A stretch of 64,000 nucleotides of DNA from contig NW_005179062.1 in assembly GCF_000350225.1 (NCBI RefSeq), positions 114,860 through 178,859 of the forward strand. The letters are read 5' to 3'. Source of the DNA: Chondrus crispus. Taxonomy: Eukaryota; Rhodophyta; Florideophyceae; Gigartinales; Gigartinaceae. Shown here piece after piece: positions 30,364 through 41,139 of the stretch. The notes below the pieces were generated by a model that was not told where the DNA came from, ran no database searches, and saw only the letters and a list, made by a program, of their open reading frames with translations. A program made the translations under genes and the position numbers. Each line of letters starts with the position of its first letter. Position 1 is the first letter of the stretch.

Positions 30364-33277
30364 CACGCTACGTTCGTGAGCTTCTCAAGCTTGGACTTGC
30401 CACAAAGGTTACGTCTCCGGAATGGGTTCCCGCCCCACTAATCGTTCCCAAACGACCTCCGGCAATGTACCGTCTAACCATTGACTACCACGCCGTCAAC
30501 AACGTCACAAAACAGACTTTCTGGCCCATGCCGAACATCGAAGCCGAACTTGCCGAAACACGGGGTTCCAAGGCCTTCGCAGGTATAGACTTCTGCAGTG
30601 GATATTGGCAAGCCTCTCTTCATCCGGATAGCCAACCACTCTTTGCATTCATGACACCGGAAGGGGTCTTCATGCCTACACGTACGACGCAAGGCCGTCG
30701 CAATTCTGCGGCAAACTTCTAAGAGAAATTGGCACAGTGTTTTCAAAAGCTTCACGAGAACTTCACAGCGTGGCTCGACGACTTCATAGTTTTCGCGCCT
30801 GAAGAGGAGCATCTGTTGCGCATTCTACGTCGCTTCTTCGAAATCTGCCGCTCTCGCCGGCTCATCATCTCGCTCCCTAAGTCCGATTTCTTCCTGCGCG
30901 AAGTGACCTGGTGCGGCCGTATTATCGATGCTAATGGAGTTCGCTTCAATCCCGCCAACTGTTCTGGCCTCCAAAACAGCAAAGCTCCCCGCACCGCCTC
31001 CCAACTCTGCGAGTATGTGCATGGGGTCAGCTGGGTGGCCAACAGCATCCCTAGGTTTGCCGAACGTGTCGCCCCATTGCGGGCTCTCCTTGAGGCCGCC
31101 TATGTTAAAGCCGGAGGTAGTCGAAAAAAACGAGCCATCGCAAAATTCCAGCTCAAGCTGCTAGGCTGGAACGACTCTCACCTCGCCGCTTTCACGGGCC
31201 TACAAAAACAGTTATGTGACTCAACCCAGCTGGTCCACCGAAACTCCGAAACCGTACTATGCATTCACACAGATGCATCCGACCTCCCCTGGGCTGTTTG
31301 TGCAACGCAGTGTGCACACACGGAACTCCGCAAAACAGTAGGGGAGCAAGCACATGAGCCCCTGGCCTTCCTCAGCGGTAAATTCTCAGAACGACAGGCT
31401 CACTGGTCAACGTATGAACGAGAAGCCTTCGCCATTGTTCAAGCATTTCGCAAACTCGACTACTTGCTCACCTGCGACGCTACGACTCGCATCTTCACCG
31501 ACCATCGCAATCTACTTTTTGCGTTCAACCTTGCCGCCATGGAGCCATCGCTCGGTCGACACAAGGTGCTCAAAGTTGTTCGTTGGGCCTTCTACCTAAG
31601 CGCCTTTACCTATCGCATTGAACACGTCGCAGAGGCGGCCAACACTTGGCCGGATATCATGACCCGATGGAAAGGGGTATCGAAAGCTCCCTGCCATCCG
31701 CCGCGTTGTCTCTGCTCTTCATTTCGATGGCGTGGCGCAACCGCCGCGGGCACCCTTTTTCGAGTGGCCCTCTCTTTCAGAGATCAGCTCCGCACAGCAC
31801 CAGGATCGCGGTTCCGCCCCACTCGCATGCAAAACCAACGCCTCAGGGCTTCTGCTGCTCGATGGAGCTGCGTGGATTCCCACCGACTGCGTCGACCTCG
31901 AGATAACGCCTTCTCACCATCGCCCACGCTGGTGAGGCCGGCCACCGAGGGGCTGATTCCACATGGCACGCTCTGCGAGAGCGCTTCAGTTGGGCTGACC
32001 AACGCGCTGATGTACGCGAGTTCGTCTCGCACTGCCTTCTTTGCGTTCTGTCGAAAAGCGGGGAAAAGATCCCGCGCCCGCTAGCCACCACCGCACACGC
32101 CACCAGACCCAACGAAATCGTTCACTTTGACTACCTTTTCTTAGGCCAAAGTTCCGAAGACCACAAGTACGTACTCTTTGTCAAGGACGATCTAAGTGGG
32201 TATTGCTGGCTCGATCCCACGCATGCCGCTACCGCGCATCACGCAGCATCAGTTCTCGCGCGGTGGGCTCGCGTCTTCACAACTCCCAAAGTCTGGGTGT
32301 CGGACCAAGGATCGCATTTCAAGAATGAATTCCTCGAGGAACTCGAGTCCAAGCACCGGTCTCATCACCGCCTCGTCGTTGCCTACTCTCCTTGGGCCAA
32401 TGGGACCGTTGAGAACCTCATGCGCTCCGTGCTTTCCGCTACCCGCGCCATGCTCGCCGAGTTAAAACTCGCCCCGAATGACTGGGCCGCAGTAATGCCT
32501 GCCATTTAGTCTGTACTCAACGAGGCAGGGCTCGAACGGCTCGGTCGGCGCACAAATGGCGTTGCCCGAAGTCCACTCAAAGTCATGACGGGTATCAACC
32601 CGAGACGCCCTATCCTGTCAATTCTACCTACTCATGAGCCTACGCTCCGTGCTACCAGCCTCAGCCATGCACGTACTGCCCAACTCATTCACATCACTAC
32701 CCTGCAGTCTGCCCTAAATGATATGCACAAAGATGTGGCGAAATGTACTCGTGGACGACGCGACCGCGCCATCGCCGCACATAACAAGGCCACCAACATT
32801 GTACACCCCTCGTTCATCGTTGGTGACTTCGTACTTGTTCGCAAACCAACGGACCGTGGTCACCAACTCGGTTTTCGCCGGCATGGCCCTTGTCGCATCA
32901 CGACAATTCACGGTCCGCTTGTATACAGCGTCACTTCACTCCGTGGAGGCAAGCCGGAACGAGTCCATTGCACACGGTTACGAAAATATCGTGACAGCCT
33001 CCTCGACACTCCAGTCTCCCATGCGCTCCTAGACCTCGCTGAACGCACCCAGTCGCGGTATGAAGTCATTGATCGCATTCTCGACGTCGGTGAGGCATCT
33101 GATGGTCTTTTCTTCCAGGTCCAGTGGGACGGGCTTCCCGATAAGCGTGATTGGACCTGGCAGCCGGTTCAGGAATTGTACAACGATGTACCGGATCTTG
33201 TGCCTTCTTTCCTTACCTCATCTCAAAAGAAGTCCAACCTTCGCACGAAAGTCAAGCGCCAGCTTGGCGTTCTCTGA
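30360..33277 (+). pseudogene. Broken pol: RT, RNase H, integrase, chromodomain
   Basis: Fragments in three frames follow the usual order. Reverse transcriptase begins at 30360 (YRLTIDYHAVNN, SGYWQASL). A TAA at 30720-30722 interrupts it just before the active-site region, which reads WLDDFIVFA. RNase H follows (CIHTDASDLPWA, STYEREAFAIV). The frame changes near 31.69 kb and again near 31.90 kb. Integrase then runs to the end: VHFDYLFLG-type first Asp, VSDQGSHF, NGTVENLM. A TAG at 32507-32509 lies where relatives usually have Gln before SVLN. The last 70 residues (FFQVQWDGLPDKRDWTWQPV) resemble a chromodomain, which in chromoviruses steers integration to marked chromatin. Confidence 0.9.
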
Positions 33278-33315
33278 CCCTCGCACTTATCGCGAGCACT
33301 CCAGTCATGGGGCAG

Positions 33316-33672
33316 TGTGGCACGCTGGCACTCCGTACAAGACGGTGACCTACATTGGGTTGCCAAATTCGTGCCCTACAGTGCGCCCTTGTGCTTGGCA
33401 CATGTAAATACCACCTACTCTGGGCGCGCGCGCCCACACAGAGTAGGTGGCCAATTCTCTGATACGGGTGCACACTTCCGCGCACCCGACCCTTTCGTAG
33501 CGGTAGTACGTTTTTCCGAATAAAAGGTCCGGCCTCTGAACCCGACGAGGACCGGACCAAGAGACGCATCAAAACAACAACCACCGCCCAGTTCTGGAAC
33601 CCCACGGTCCCAGCACCTCGACCACCGTGTCGCACTGACTCCACCGAGCCAGACATGCTGTTGCTGGCCACA
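33316..33672 (+). repeat. 3' LTR of the Ty3/gypsy element
   Basis: Same length as the 5' LTR, with five differences. Here the stem arms 33411-33422 and 33439-33450 are perfectly complementary over 12 bases around a GC-alternating core, suggesting this copy is closer to the original at that site. Confidence 0.93.
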
Positions 33673-34230
33673 GCAGAAAGTACAGACATTTTTTACTTAA
33701 TGACGACATAATACTCATTCAATAGTTCAAGGCCGCGCCGTGCTATCTTAGAACAGATGCCCAAAGTCTCGACAGGGAGTCTGAAAGGCTTTGGAGTATC
33801 TCGCCCTTGAGTCTGTCGCATGAAACCATGATTGTGGCCTTCAATTCCACTTCATTCTGGAACTGATTTGCGTCTTGTGTAGACAAGTTTGTGTTGATGA
33901 AACAGTCTGTCTAAATAGCGAGGATGGTGTCGTGGGCACTGTACAGCGAGGACAGCGCTAGCCCTAAGCGACTGCCAGCAGTGTCCACGGCGGTGCGCCG
34001 CCGGTCCCAAAAATACAAAGGGGAATTTTACAGGGTACTTAAATCAAGGGGAAATTAAAGGAACTAAAAATCCGGGGGTTACTCACGCACTGACGAAACA
34101 AGACCCCCGGTGGCTTTTGTGGCTTTTCGCTTCGCCTCGCTCGATCACCTCCGTTCCGCTCCCTCCGCTGCGCACGTTCAGGGAAACCGAGCCTCAGCTT
34201 CCGCTCGAGACTAAGATTCCTACCACAGTT
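33673..34230. other. Spacer before the gag-like remnant
   Basis: It begins with the right target duplication GCAG. No gene is recognised. A short inverted repeat (CCGGGGGT and ACCCCCGG, near 34070-34110) may belong to the leader of the next retroelement remnant. I found no LTR here. Confidence 0.4.
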
Positions 34231-35671
34231 ATGGGCCCAGGGAGTGCTTTGGCTCGTGATCGCGAGAGCCGTTTAGACCCTCCCTATTTCTATCCGGATG
34301 GAGATCTTCAGGACTAGCGGCGAAAAATCGCTCGCTGGGTAGACCTTATAAAGTCTGCCGCTGATCGTGACACGGATCGCGTGTACGCCACGGTATACGC
34401 CACCCTTGGGCGCCAGCTTTATGAGCGTGGCTTGCCCAGTGCTCAACAGGCAATTGGTGACGAAGCACAGGCAGCAAGAACGATCGATTTTAAACAAAAC
34501 GATCAAGTCGCAGCCGTTCGAGAGATTTTGAATGCCATTGCCATTGACCCCCCGATTGCTATGGTATCAAGGCTGATAAACTCGTTTCACAAGGTATCAA
34601 CCTGCCGCCGGAAGAAGAACGAATATCTCTCTGTTTTCGTGTCACGGTTCCGAGGACTGGGTGCGGAGCATCTTATGCATTCCAACGCCTCGACGTCTTC
34701 CCAGATTGATGAAGTCCTGACAATCACTTTCTTGAACAATGCCAACCTCGAAGAGGGCACTCTGACTAATGCCAAGCTGCAGTTGATTTCGTTGGCTGAA
34801 GCTCGAGCTGTCGAAGTGAATCCCCCAACAACGAGGTCGTTCTCCGCCAAAGATCTCGACGAAATTCAAGTCTGTTATTGAGAGCGCAGGAGAGCTCCAA
34901 GGTCCGTTGTACTTCCGTACAGACGATGAAAATGGTCTACGGAATGCCCTCCGTAAGTACCGCTCTCAAGCACGAGGGACAGGAAAGAAAATCCAGGACG
35001 CATTTCAGAAACTGTACACCAATCCGCAGGAAGATTAAATGCGTAATAATTCCGTTGCGGGTATCATCTTGTCCAAGGCAAAGCCTTGCAAGCTTCATTT
35101 AGATGACGCCGTTTCTGTTCCTGGAAACTTGACTCCCACGTCAACCCAAGGTCCTTCGATGAGCATGAAGGACGTTGAGAGCCTCGTGCAGCGCAACGTT
35201 CGACAAGCACTTCTCGCCGTAGGGCATGAGGCTTCTGGAGCTGGATCCGACAACTTCGCTTTCAATGACGTCGTACGCAATGGAGCTCGTGGACGTAGTC
35301 GGAACCCGCCCAGAGAAAAACGCAAGCGCCCTCATGGAGAAGTAGGAACCCGCTCCTACAGGATTACCTGTGCGGACTGTGGTGAGCAGGGGCATCTCCA
35401 TGGTGACCTGCGCTGCTCAGCGTCCGAACATCACGCGAAAAGACGAAGAACTACTGGGAACGACCGTTTTCGGAACACTGGGAACGAGTACAAATCCCCT
35501 GTTTTTCTCTTGGAGGCTCCCGTCTGGGACGCAGAGACAACTAAGTGTAGCATAAACACCCCTAAGCGGATAGGGGTGTATGCTCAGTCCTGGAAGACCC
35601 GTACGTACCAGAAGACGGGGGAAGTCGGACCAGCTAACGAAACCGGAGCACGGGCCCGGGTAGCGTGGTAG
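34231..35671 (+). pseudogene. Gag-like remnant with zinc knuckle
   Basis: Coding-like sequence lies in two frames: one from the ATG at 34231 to about 34860, with a TAG at 34315-34317, and the next from about 34868 to 35671, with a TAA at 35036-35038. The first part has a capsid-like helical region (FVSRFRGLGAEHLMHS). The second ends with a Cys/His cluster CADCGEQGHLHGDLRC, a variant CCHC knuckle as in gag nucleocapsids. No protease or polymerase follows. It is best read as a decayed gag from a retroelement whose other parts are gone. The family is unknown. Confidence 0.6.
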
Positions 35672-35964
35672 AGCGGGATCGGGGGGAGGACGCGCACACA
35701 CGCGGGCCGATCTACGCCTCGACGCCCCGGAGCAGCGCTAGGTTACGTTCCAGCGCTGACGGGCGGAGGTGGATCTAGGCTCGCTCGCGTGCTCGCCCGT
35801 CCTCTACCCGCGCTTGGTCTCGCCTTAAGGTAGCTAACGAAAGCTTCCTTAGGATCTGCTGGAAGTCAGACCTAGGCGGTAGGTCGTGGACAAGTCCGTG
35901 CTTGTCCCTCTTCGCCGCCGCCCGTCCGCTCCGTCATTTAATTTACAATTAGTCTATCGTAACT

Positions 35965-36125
35965 TAGTACAGTACGTACTGTACTATGCGGCACTACTGT
36001 AGTCGGCCCTGTCAGCCGACAGGGCTGACTGTATACGTGTCGTACACGTATAGTACACGTGGGGGGGCGTGCCCCCGTACACGTGTGGTATCGGCTGTCT
36101 GTAAGGTTCGTGCCTTACAGAGCCG
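35965..36125. repeat. Cluster of five successive hairpins or palindromes
   Basis: In 161 bases: a perfect 22-base palindrome (35965-35986); a 13-bp stem with one G-T pair and an AGCC loop (36001-36030); a 9-bp stem with a CGT loop (36032-36052); a GGGGGC/GCCCCC stem (36063-36076) framed by GTACACGTG copies; and CTGTAAGG/CCTTACAG (36099-36106 and 36113-36120) extended by CGGCT/AGCCG. Such density is far above chance. It may be a regulatory or packaging structure, or accumulated fold-backs. Confidence 0.85.
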
Positions 36126-36168
36126 GATCCAATTTCTAATCTAATTCTTTTGTAGTTATACTACACCA

Positions 36169-36217
36169 GCTCCCCCTCAAGCGTGGACGTCGGCGTCCAC
36201 ATGTGCTTGAGGGGAGC
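36169..36217. repeat. Sixth hairpin, about 20-bp stem
   Basis: The arms pair CGTGGACG-side sequence with CGTCCAC around a TCGG loop. After a four-base ATGT bulge, CCCCTCAAGC pairs with GCTTGAGGGG. It lies about 45 bases beyond the preceding hairpin cluster. Confidence 0.75.
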
Positions 36218-37485
36218 GGAAATGTCCGAGCTTGTAGTCGTCTCGAGCCCGCCGCGTACCTCTCGCAATCGCGTCCCATCGTCACGCCCCTCTTTTCCCG
36301 GACGCTGGCCTATGCGCGTGCTGGCCGGTCCCCTTCTCTTCTCCACCTTCCGTGCTGACCCCTATTTCCGCTTGACCCCCTCTTCGCTGGTGTTTTCTCT
36401 GACTATCGTGCGCCCAACCGGGCCCGTCGGCTCCCCCCTTCTCGTTGTCATGGCAGGTTCCCCGCCGACTGGGGCCTTAGCGGGGACAGACCACTTGCAC
36501 GGTGAGGCGTCTCGCTTCGCAATCGTTGCCCCAGCTGTCGAAGGGCTGGTCCGTTCCCAAGGATCCACGGCAAGCCAAGAGGCATCCCCGCTCCAAGACG
36601 CGTCGATTGCGCCCGTGGTCTCCTCCCTTCCGCCGTTCCAGCAAGGGCGGCGGTCCCGTGAGACTACGTTGTCCATGGAGTTGTGTGCCGCTCCTGCAGT
36701 GGCTTCCGTCGCCGCTGCGCAGTCTAACGTGGGGGTGGAGCGGAATGGTGAGGCCCCGTCGTCGGGGCGGGGGAGCGCGGCGTACGAGCCCGCGGAGGGG
36801 TCGTATGGCGCTTATGGGAGCTGTCGGCGCCCCGGGGCACCGCCCGAGGCGTCTCCGGATATCGGTGGTATAGCCCATAAAGCCGCTGCAACCACGACGC
36901 AGTGGCTGGGCGTACCCCTCGAGTGATCGACGCCACTTCCTCTTGGTCGTCTAAGGTACGCATGGCGTCGTTACGCTCGATCAGGGATCACCGTCGGCGA
37001 GATCCTCTCGCAGGGTCGGGTACGTCCCGATCTGTTACGTATCCGTCTCATATACGCAAAGGGCCTTACCGAAGAGGCCTCGCTTGCCTTGGGACGTTTG
37101 CTGGCCGAGGGGACCGGTGCCCCATACCAGCTACCCGATGAAATCCCCAGTGACAGAACATTCGTATACAGTATAGAAGAGGCGGAGTATGTTGATCGCA
37201 TGGCGACGTATATGTTCCACCTCGGCCCCCGGGGTCTTCAACGGTTTGTACTTGCGGATGTGGCGGGACTGTACATGAGCCCCCGGCCATATGCGTACTC
37301 GAGAACGCGTGCGGCACTGCAGAAGTCTGCCTGTTCCTTAATGAGACTCCATTCGATTGCCCTAGCCCGGCATGATTGATCTGCTTATCGCCAAGCGGGC
37401 GACGCGGACGGCCGCGTTTTGCAGTCGGCATCATTCGAACGTGGGTTGTCGACGGACGACTTCTCTGAATTACCCACGTCGATAC

Positions 37486-37490
37486 GGGAG
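37486..37490 (+). repeat. Target-site duplication GGGAG of the solo LTR
   Basis: GGGAG precedes the LTR here and follows it at 38538-38542. A 5-base duplication is typical of Ty3/gypsy-type integration. Confidence 0.9.
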
Positions 37491-37820
37491 TGTAGTGCAA
37501 TGTGCCTGTCAGGCCGGAACCAGGGTCCAACGGTCCAGCGACAAAACAACCAACAAACAACAACCAACAAGAGTTGCCGACGGCACAGCCCTACGGAGTG
37601 TCCGATTCTCCCTTTCCCTTTAAGTGGGTTTGCGGCCCACAGTAGTTCAAGTCCCTGACAGCGGGGGGGGCAAAAGGAAGAGGCCCGCCCCGGGACGAAT
37701 GGTGGTAGAGTCTTGTACAGGCAGTTGCTCGGCGAGGTCGGGGCGGTAATTAGGAAGCCGGGCCCGATGGGTCGTAAATCCAATGCTCGCGAAGCGCCAG
37801 TTACACCCTATACCCTTGAG

Positions 37821-38117
37821 AAGGTCTTCGACGGGAGCGTCGCAACGCAGCCCGTCGGGAATTAGCAAACACGTAGCAGCGCTACACCTCCGTACTGCCT
37901 GATGGCAAAGTACCGACACTGGAACGGTCGCAACCTGTATCCGATGGAACCAACACTGTCCTGTATACACAACAGGACCTTCGAGGGAAACTTCGTTGCA
38001 ACAGCCTCCGTCGGTGAACGTAAACAAGTAGCAGCGCTACACCCACGTGTCGCCCGATGGCCAAGACACCTACACCGGTCCGGTAGCAACCAAAGCCGAT
38101 GGCACCAACACAAGATA
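37821..38117 (+). repeat. Tandem units of about 150 bp inside the LTR
   Basis: Two units, 37821-37973 and 37974 to about 38117. Each starts near AGG(T/A)C(C/T)TTCG and contains GTAGCAGCGCTACAC followed by a CGATGGC block. They lie upstream of the putative TATA box, where LTR enhancer repeats are usual. Confidence 0.7.
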
Positions 38118-38312
38118 AGGGAATAGGAATAGAGATAGAAATAGAAAAGGATAGGTGAAATAAAGGAAAAGGAAAGGGAACCCCCGAGCGCAAAGAATAA
38201 CGTAATCTGTGGTAAAAGGGAGCGTCTTGGGAAAGACGGACTTCGACCAAGGCGATATTCAACTCTGGCAACTCGGGTTACCTTTACTGACTTGGTGGTC
38301 AGAGGGCTAAGC

Positions 38313-38319
38313 TATATAT
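38313..38319 (+). promoter_or_regulatory. Putative LTR TATA box
   Basis: TATATAT within a conserved GCTAAG...CGCCCCGCC context. It is also present at 47270-47276 but altered to TATCTAT at 57712-57718. Its position about 220 bases before the right end supports a plus-strand orientation of the LTR. Confidence 0.5.
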
Positions 38320-39804
38320 CGCCCCGCCGGAGCCACTACAGTAGCTCGCGGCGCTAGATCCTAGATCTAATCTAATGTCAGCAAAATTAATGCCAACTAA
38401 TTAACTAAATAAAATAAAATAATTAGAATTAAAACTGTGCAATTATTCACACGTGTGTCCCCCAACCCGGACTACTTTTCATATCCAAATATTTTCCTTT
38501 CTTTTCACCCCCCTTTTCAGATGCGTATTGCACTACAGGGAGGCTTTTCCTTCCTTGGGAGTACACGTCTTACTCCCCTACGCCCTCAAGCATTTCGGCT
38601 ATGCTTGCTTGGACCGACACCACCCCGCTCACGAGGTCCTCCTCTATAACGTGGAGCGGGAGTGAGCTTGGTCGGTCGGAAACGCTTTTATGAACGAGGT
38701 TTCCATCAACGGGAGGGTCTTCGTACAACCCGGTGTCGTACTGTCTTTTCTTGGTAGGGTCGCTCCTGAGCTCCCTGACGTCGCGTTGCATCCCCTTGAA
38801 CACGGTACGAAGCACGTGTCGTGGTCCTACTTCTTTGTCCTTGACCTGATGCACCGCTCCTTGGACTTGCCGGAACGCAACCACCGTCCCTGGACGGACT
38901 ATACGACCAACCTGCGCAGCACGTTTCTGGCATACAATCGTCGTGCGGACGCCTTCGTGGCACGCCCTAATCCACCCGCCAGCGAGACGTACCGTGGCGG
39001 CACCGGAGTTGGATCGGCGGTGCGGGAAGCCCGCAAGAAACGTTACAGGGACTAAGACGGAGAGCCGACTACCCCCTACATGTGGGGGCGAATTCCTTCC
39101 GCGCCCCTCCCTCGTTCGATGCGATTCAAGGCGTCGCGGTGGGGTTTCTAACTCCGTCACTCCCTCCCCTAAACATCCCCGGCGGCGCCTCCATTCAGCA
39201 CTTCACGTTAACGGGAGACGAAATCAGGGCCATCCCAGATCTTGTGCTGGCCTTGGAGAACTCGTTCGACCGAACTTGGCGCGTGAGTAGCCTCCTCAGT
39301 ACGCTGGCTGGTTGATATCTGGCTCGTAGCGCAGAGGCGTGTCGCCCTGGGGATGAACGCGCTGCCTTTTCTTCTCAGCTACGTCAGCTACAAAGTGAAC
39401 TGGGGGACTTACGGGAGTCCTCCCTTCGTCAGGAAGGCGCTTTGGAACGTGCGGTTACTGAGCGAGATCGCTACCGCCGTGAGCGTGACTCTCTCCGATC
39501 TCTCTCCGCCACGCACCCTTCGTCAGGCCCCGTGTCGCGTCCGAAGATTCCGGACCCTTATGAGGGGAGGGGGTACGTTCCCCCTCCAGTCGGCGAAATG
39601 GTTGCGCCCGTAGTTCCTCCGCACCCTTGGCCTCGGCACGTCGAGGTGGCGATGCCCCCTCGCGATGAGATGGCGACGGAGACGCCCCGTCATCTAGCTA
39701 CTGTCCTCCGAGCACTTGCGTTCTGGGGTCGGCGGCTCTTCCTGGCGGTACGAACCGCTAATATAGCGCTGTCCTTCCTCGTGCTGCGCTTCTTTCCCCC
39801 TTGA

Positions 39805-41139
39805 TCACTCCGGTCTTCGTAAAGACACTTAGGGCCCCTTTTTTGCTTCTTTGCTCATCCGGTCGCTACGACAGCATACGGGGCGCCACCGCCCGCGGAG
39901 GCAAGCCTCCGCGAGGTTCGTCACACCAATGAACTCCCGTTCGAGCGGAACGTGCGTCCTGTCCTTCGGAGATACCGCAGGACCCCTTTTGTCCTCGCTT
40001 CTTAGTATCACGTCGGTCCCGGTCACTATGAGAAACACGCATATGTTTCAGCGAGACTGCTCCTCCCCCCCTTCCGACGTCCCTGTCCTAGTCTAGTCCC
40101 TCCGTGACCCAGTTACTCCAGCGTTTTCCCTCCGGGAGTGAGGGAGGGGTCCGTGTACGGTGCTTGCTCGCATGCCACCGTCCGGGGAGCCGAGTACAAC
40201 AGCCATGGCGGGTCGGCCCGCCATGTATTGCGTGGCCCTCATGCCGCGCGTGCGCACTTTTGCGCACGTGAGTGGCGTTTGTCGCGCGCGCTCCCCCTTT
40301 TTTCGTTATTTTCTTCGCCGTTGGTGGCGGATTGACACCGGCGCCGGTGCTTGCTGTCAGGCGTATGAGCGGCGTGCAGTGCCTGTGCGCGCGCGTGCGC
40401 GCACAGCAACAGCTCTGAGCTCTTGATCCAATCACCCCAAAAAACCACCTCAAAATTTGGCCAATTTTCCCGCCAAAATAATTTCAGCAAAAATTAAATC
40501 ACACTCCGTGATTGGTGCGCTGTCATACGCCTCTAATTATTTTGAGTGTACAGTAGCGGACTGGCGACAGCGGGGACGGCGCTTCGCAATGCCGCCTCCG
40601 TACAGTATGTAACGATCGGGTTGCGCTCCTGACCGTTCGTGTGAACCCTCCACCTCTGGCCTACGAGTACTCTCGCGTAACGGCGCGCATATCTCGCGTA
40701 CTCGCGCGCATCTTCGAGCCCATTGCGCGCGTCCTCTTGGTGAGGGCTTCGTCTGCGTTCTTGCCACTAACAGAGACTGCTCTTTCGTCCCTTTGGTTAT
40801 TACGTGAACCATTCCTTCCTAGACCGTCGTCGCCTGCCATGTTTTCGTCAGACAGTACGTACTGTGTAGTCCCAATGCGCGCAGGGACCAGTGAAGCGCC
40901 TTGCTCTCCGTGGCGTCCTTCGTACTGCATCCTCCTTCGCAGGTTGTGGATGGGTGTTCGTAACCCTGACCTTGCTTGTCAATACGTATTGACTTTCTTT
41001 TGATATGCCTCGCGTTTGTCGGCGATCGTCCGTCGGCCTATCCTTCCTCACGTTCCTTGTCTTCCAATTGCGAGAGACTTATATAACCGTAACGAAACGG
41101 TTGCGTTTAGCCGTACCGGAACGGTTGAGGGCCCCTTCC
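39805..41139. other. Region between unknown frame and element A
   Basis: This 1335-base stretch contains GC-alternating sequence near 40383-40408 (TGTGCGCGC with a near-complementary partner) and an AT-rich block at 40430-40550. There is no supported gene. It may hold the 3' untranslated region and a decayed 3' LTR of element A, but I could not define LTR ends. Confidence 0.35.

Larger units (their letters stand above)
28175..33672 (+). mobile_element. Complete but damaged Ty3/gypsy retrotransposon
   Basis: A 5498-base LTR element on the plus strand with two 357-base LTRs that differ at five positions and a 4-base GCAG target duplication. The order gag, protease, reverse transcriptase, RNase H, integrase and a chromodomain-like C-terminus places it with Ty3/gypsy chromoviruses. 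The polymerase is broken by at least two stops and three frame changes, so this copy cannot make its own proteins. It inserted 55 bases from the end of the preceding DNA element. I could not name a primer-binding tRNA. Confidence 0.93.
35672..36449. other. Non-coding stretch with hairpin cluster
   Basis: Between two retroelement-derived coding remnants. Its middle holds a dense run of inverted repeats, listed separately. The last 230 bases precede the ATG of the next frame and may be its leader. Confidence 0.5.
37491..38537 (+). repeat. Solo LTR of family X
   Basis: 1047 bases that begin TGTAGTGCAAT and end ATTGCACTACA, an exact 11-base inverted terminal repeat. GGGAG flanks both sides. The body matches the LTR at 56895-57936 throughout and the partial LTR at 47004-47495. 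A TATATAT stretch at 38313-38319 and AATAAA near 38408 fit a U3-R-U5 order on the plus strand. Because no internal region is present and the duplication is intact, it arose by recombination between the two LTRs of a former element. Confidence 0.93.
36450..39804 (+). pseudogene. Long unknown frame split by a solo LTR
   Basis: Plus-strand coding-like sequence begins at an ATG (36450) and runs in one frame to 37490, interrupted only by TGA at 36924 and 37377. A 1047-base solo LTR plus one GGGAG duplication then intervenes. The frame resumes in register at 38543 and continues to about 39050 with a TGA at 38663. It shifts frame and goes on to 39804 with a TGA at 39313. The N-terminal 150 codons are Pro/Ser/Ala-rich. 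The middle is globular (for example VRPDLLRIRLIYAKGLTEEA and KHVSWSYFFVLDLMHRSLDL). The part near 39400-39500 is a charged coiled coil (LERAVTERDRYRRERDSL). I recognise no domain. A gag-like structural protein of an unfamiliar retroelement is the most economical reading, but this is inference. Confidence 0.55.

Noticed and set aside
35655-35690. A-box-like GTAGCGTGGTAGAGCG suggesting a tRNA
   Set aside because: No B box or cloverleaf partner follows within 60-80 bases.
37821-38117. CRISPR-like array in the LTR
   Set aside because: There are only two diverged units of about 150 bases with no regular short spacers, in eukaryotic retroelement DNA.
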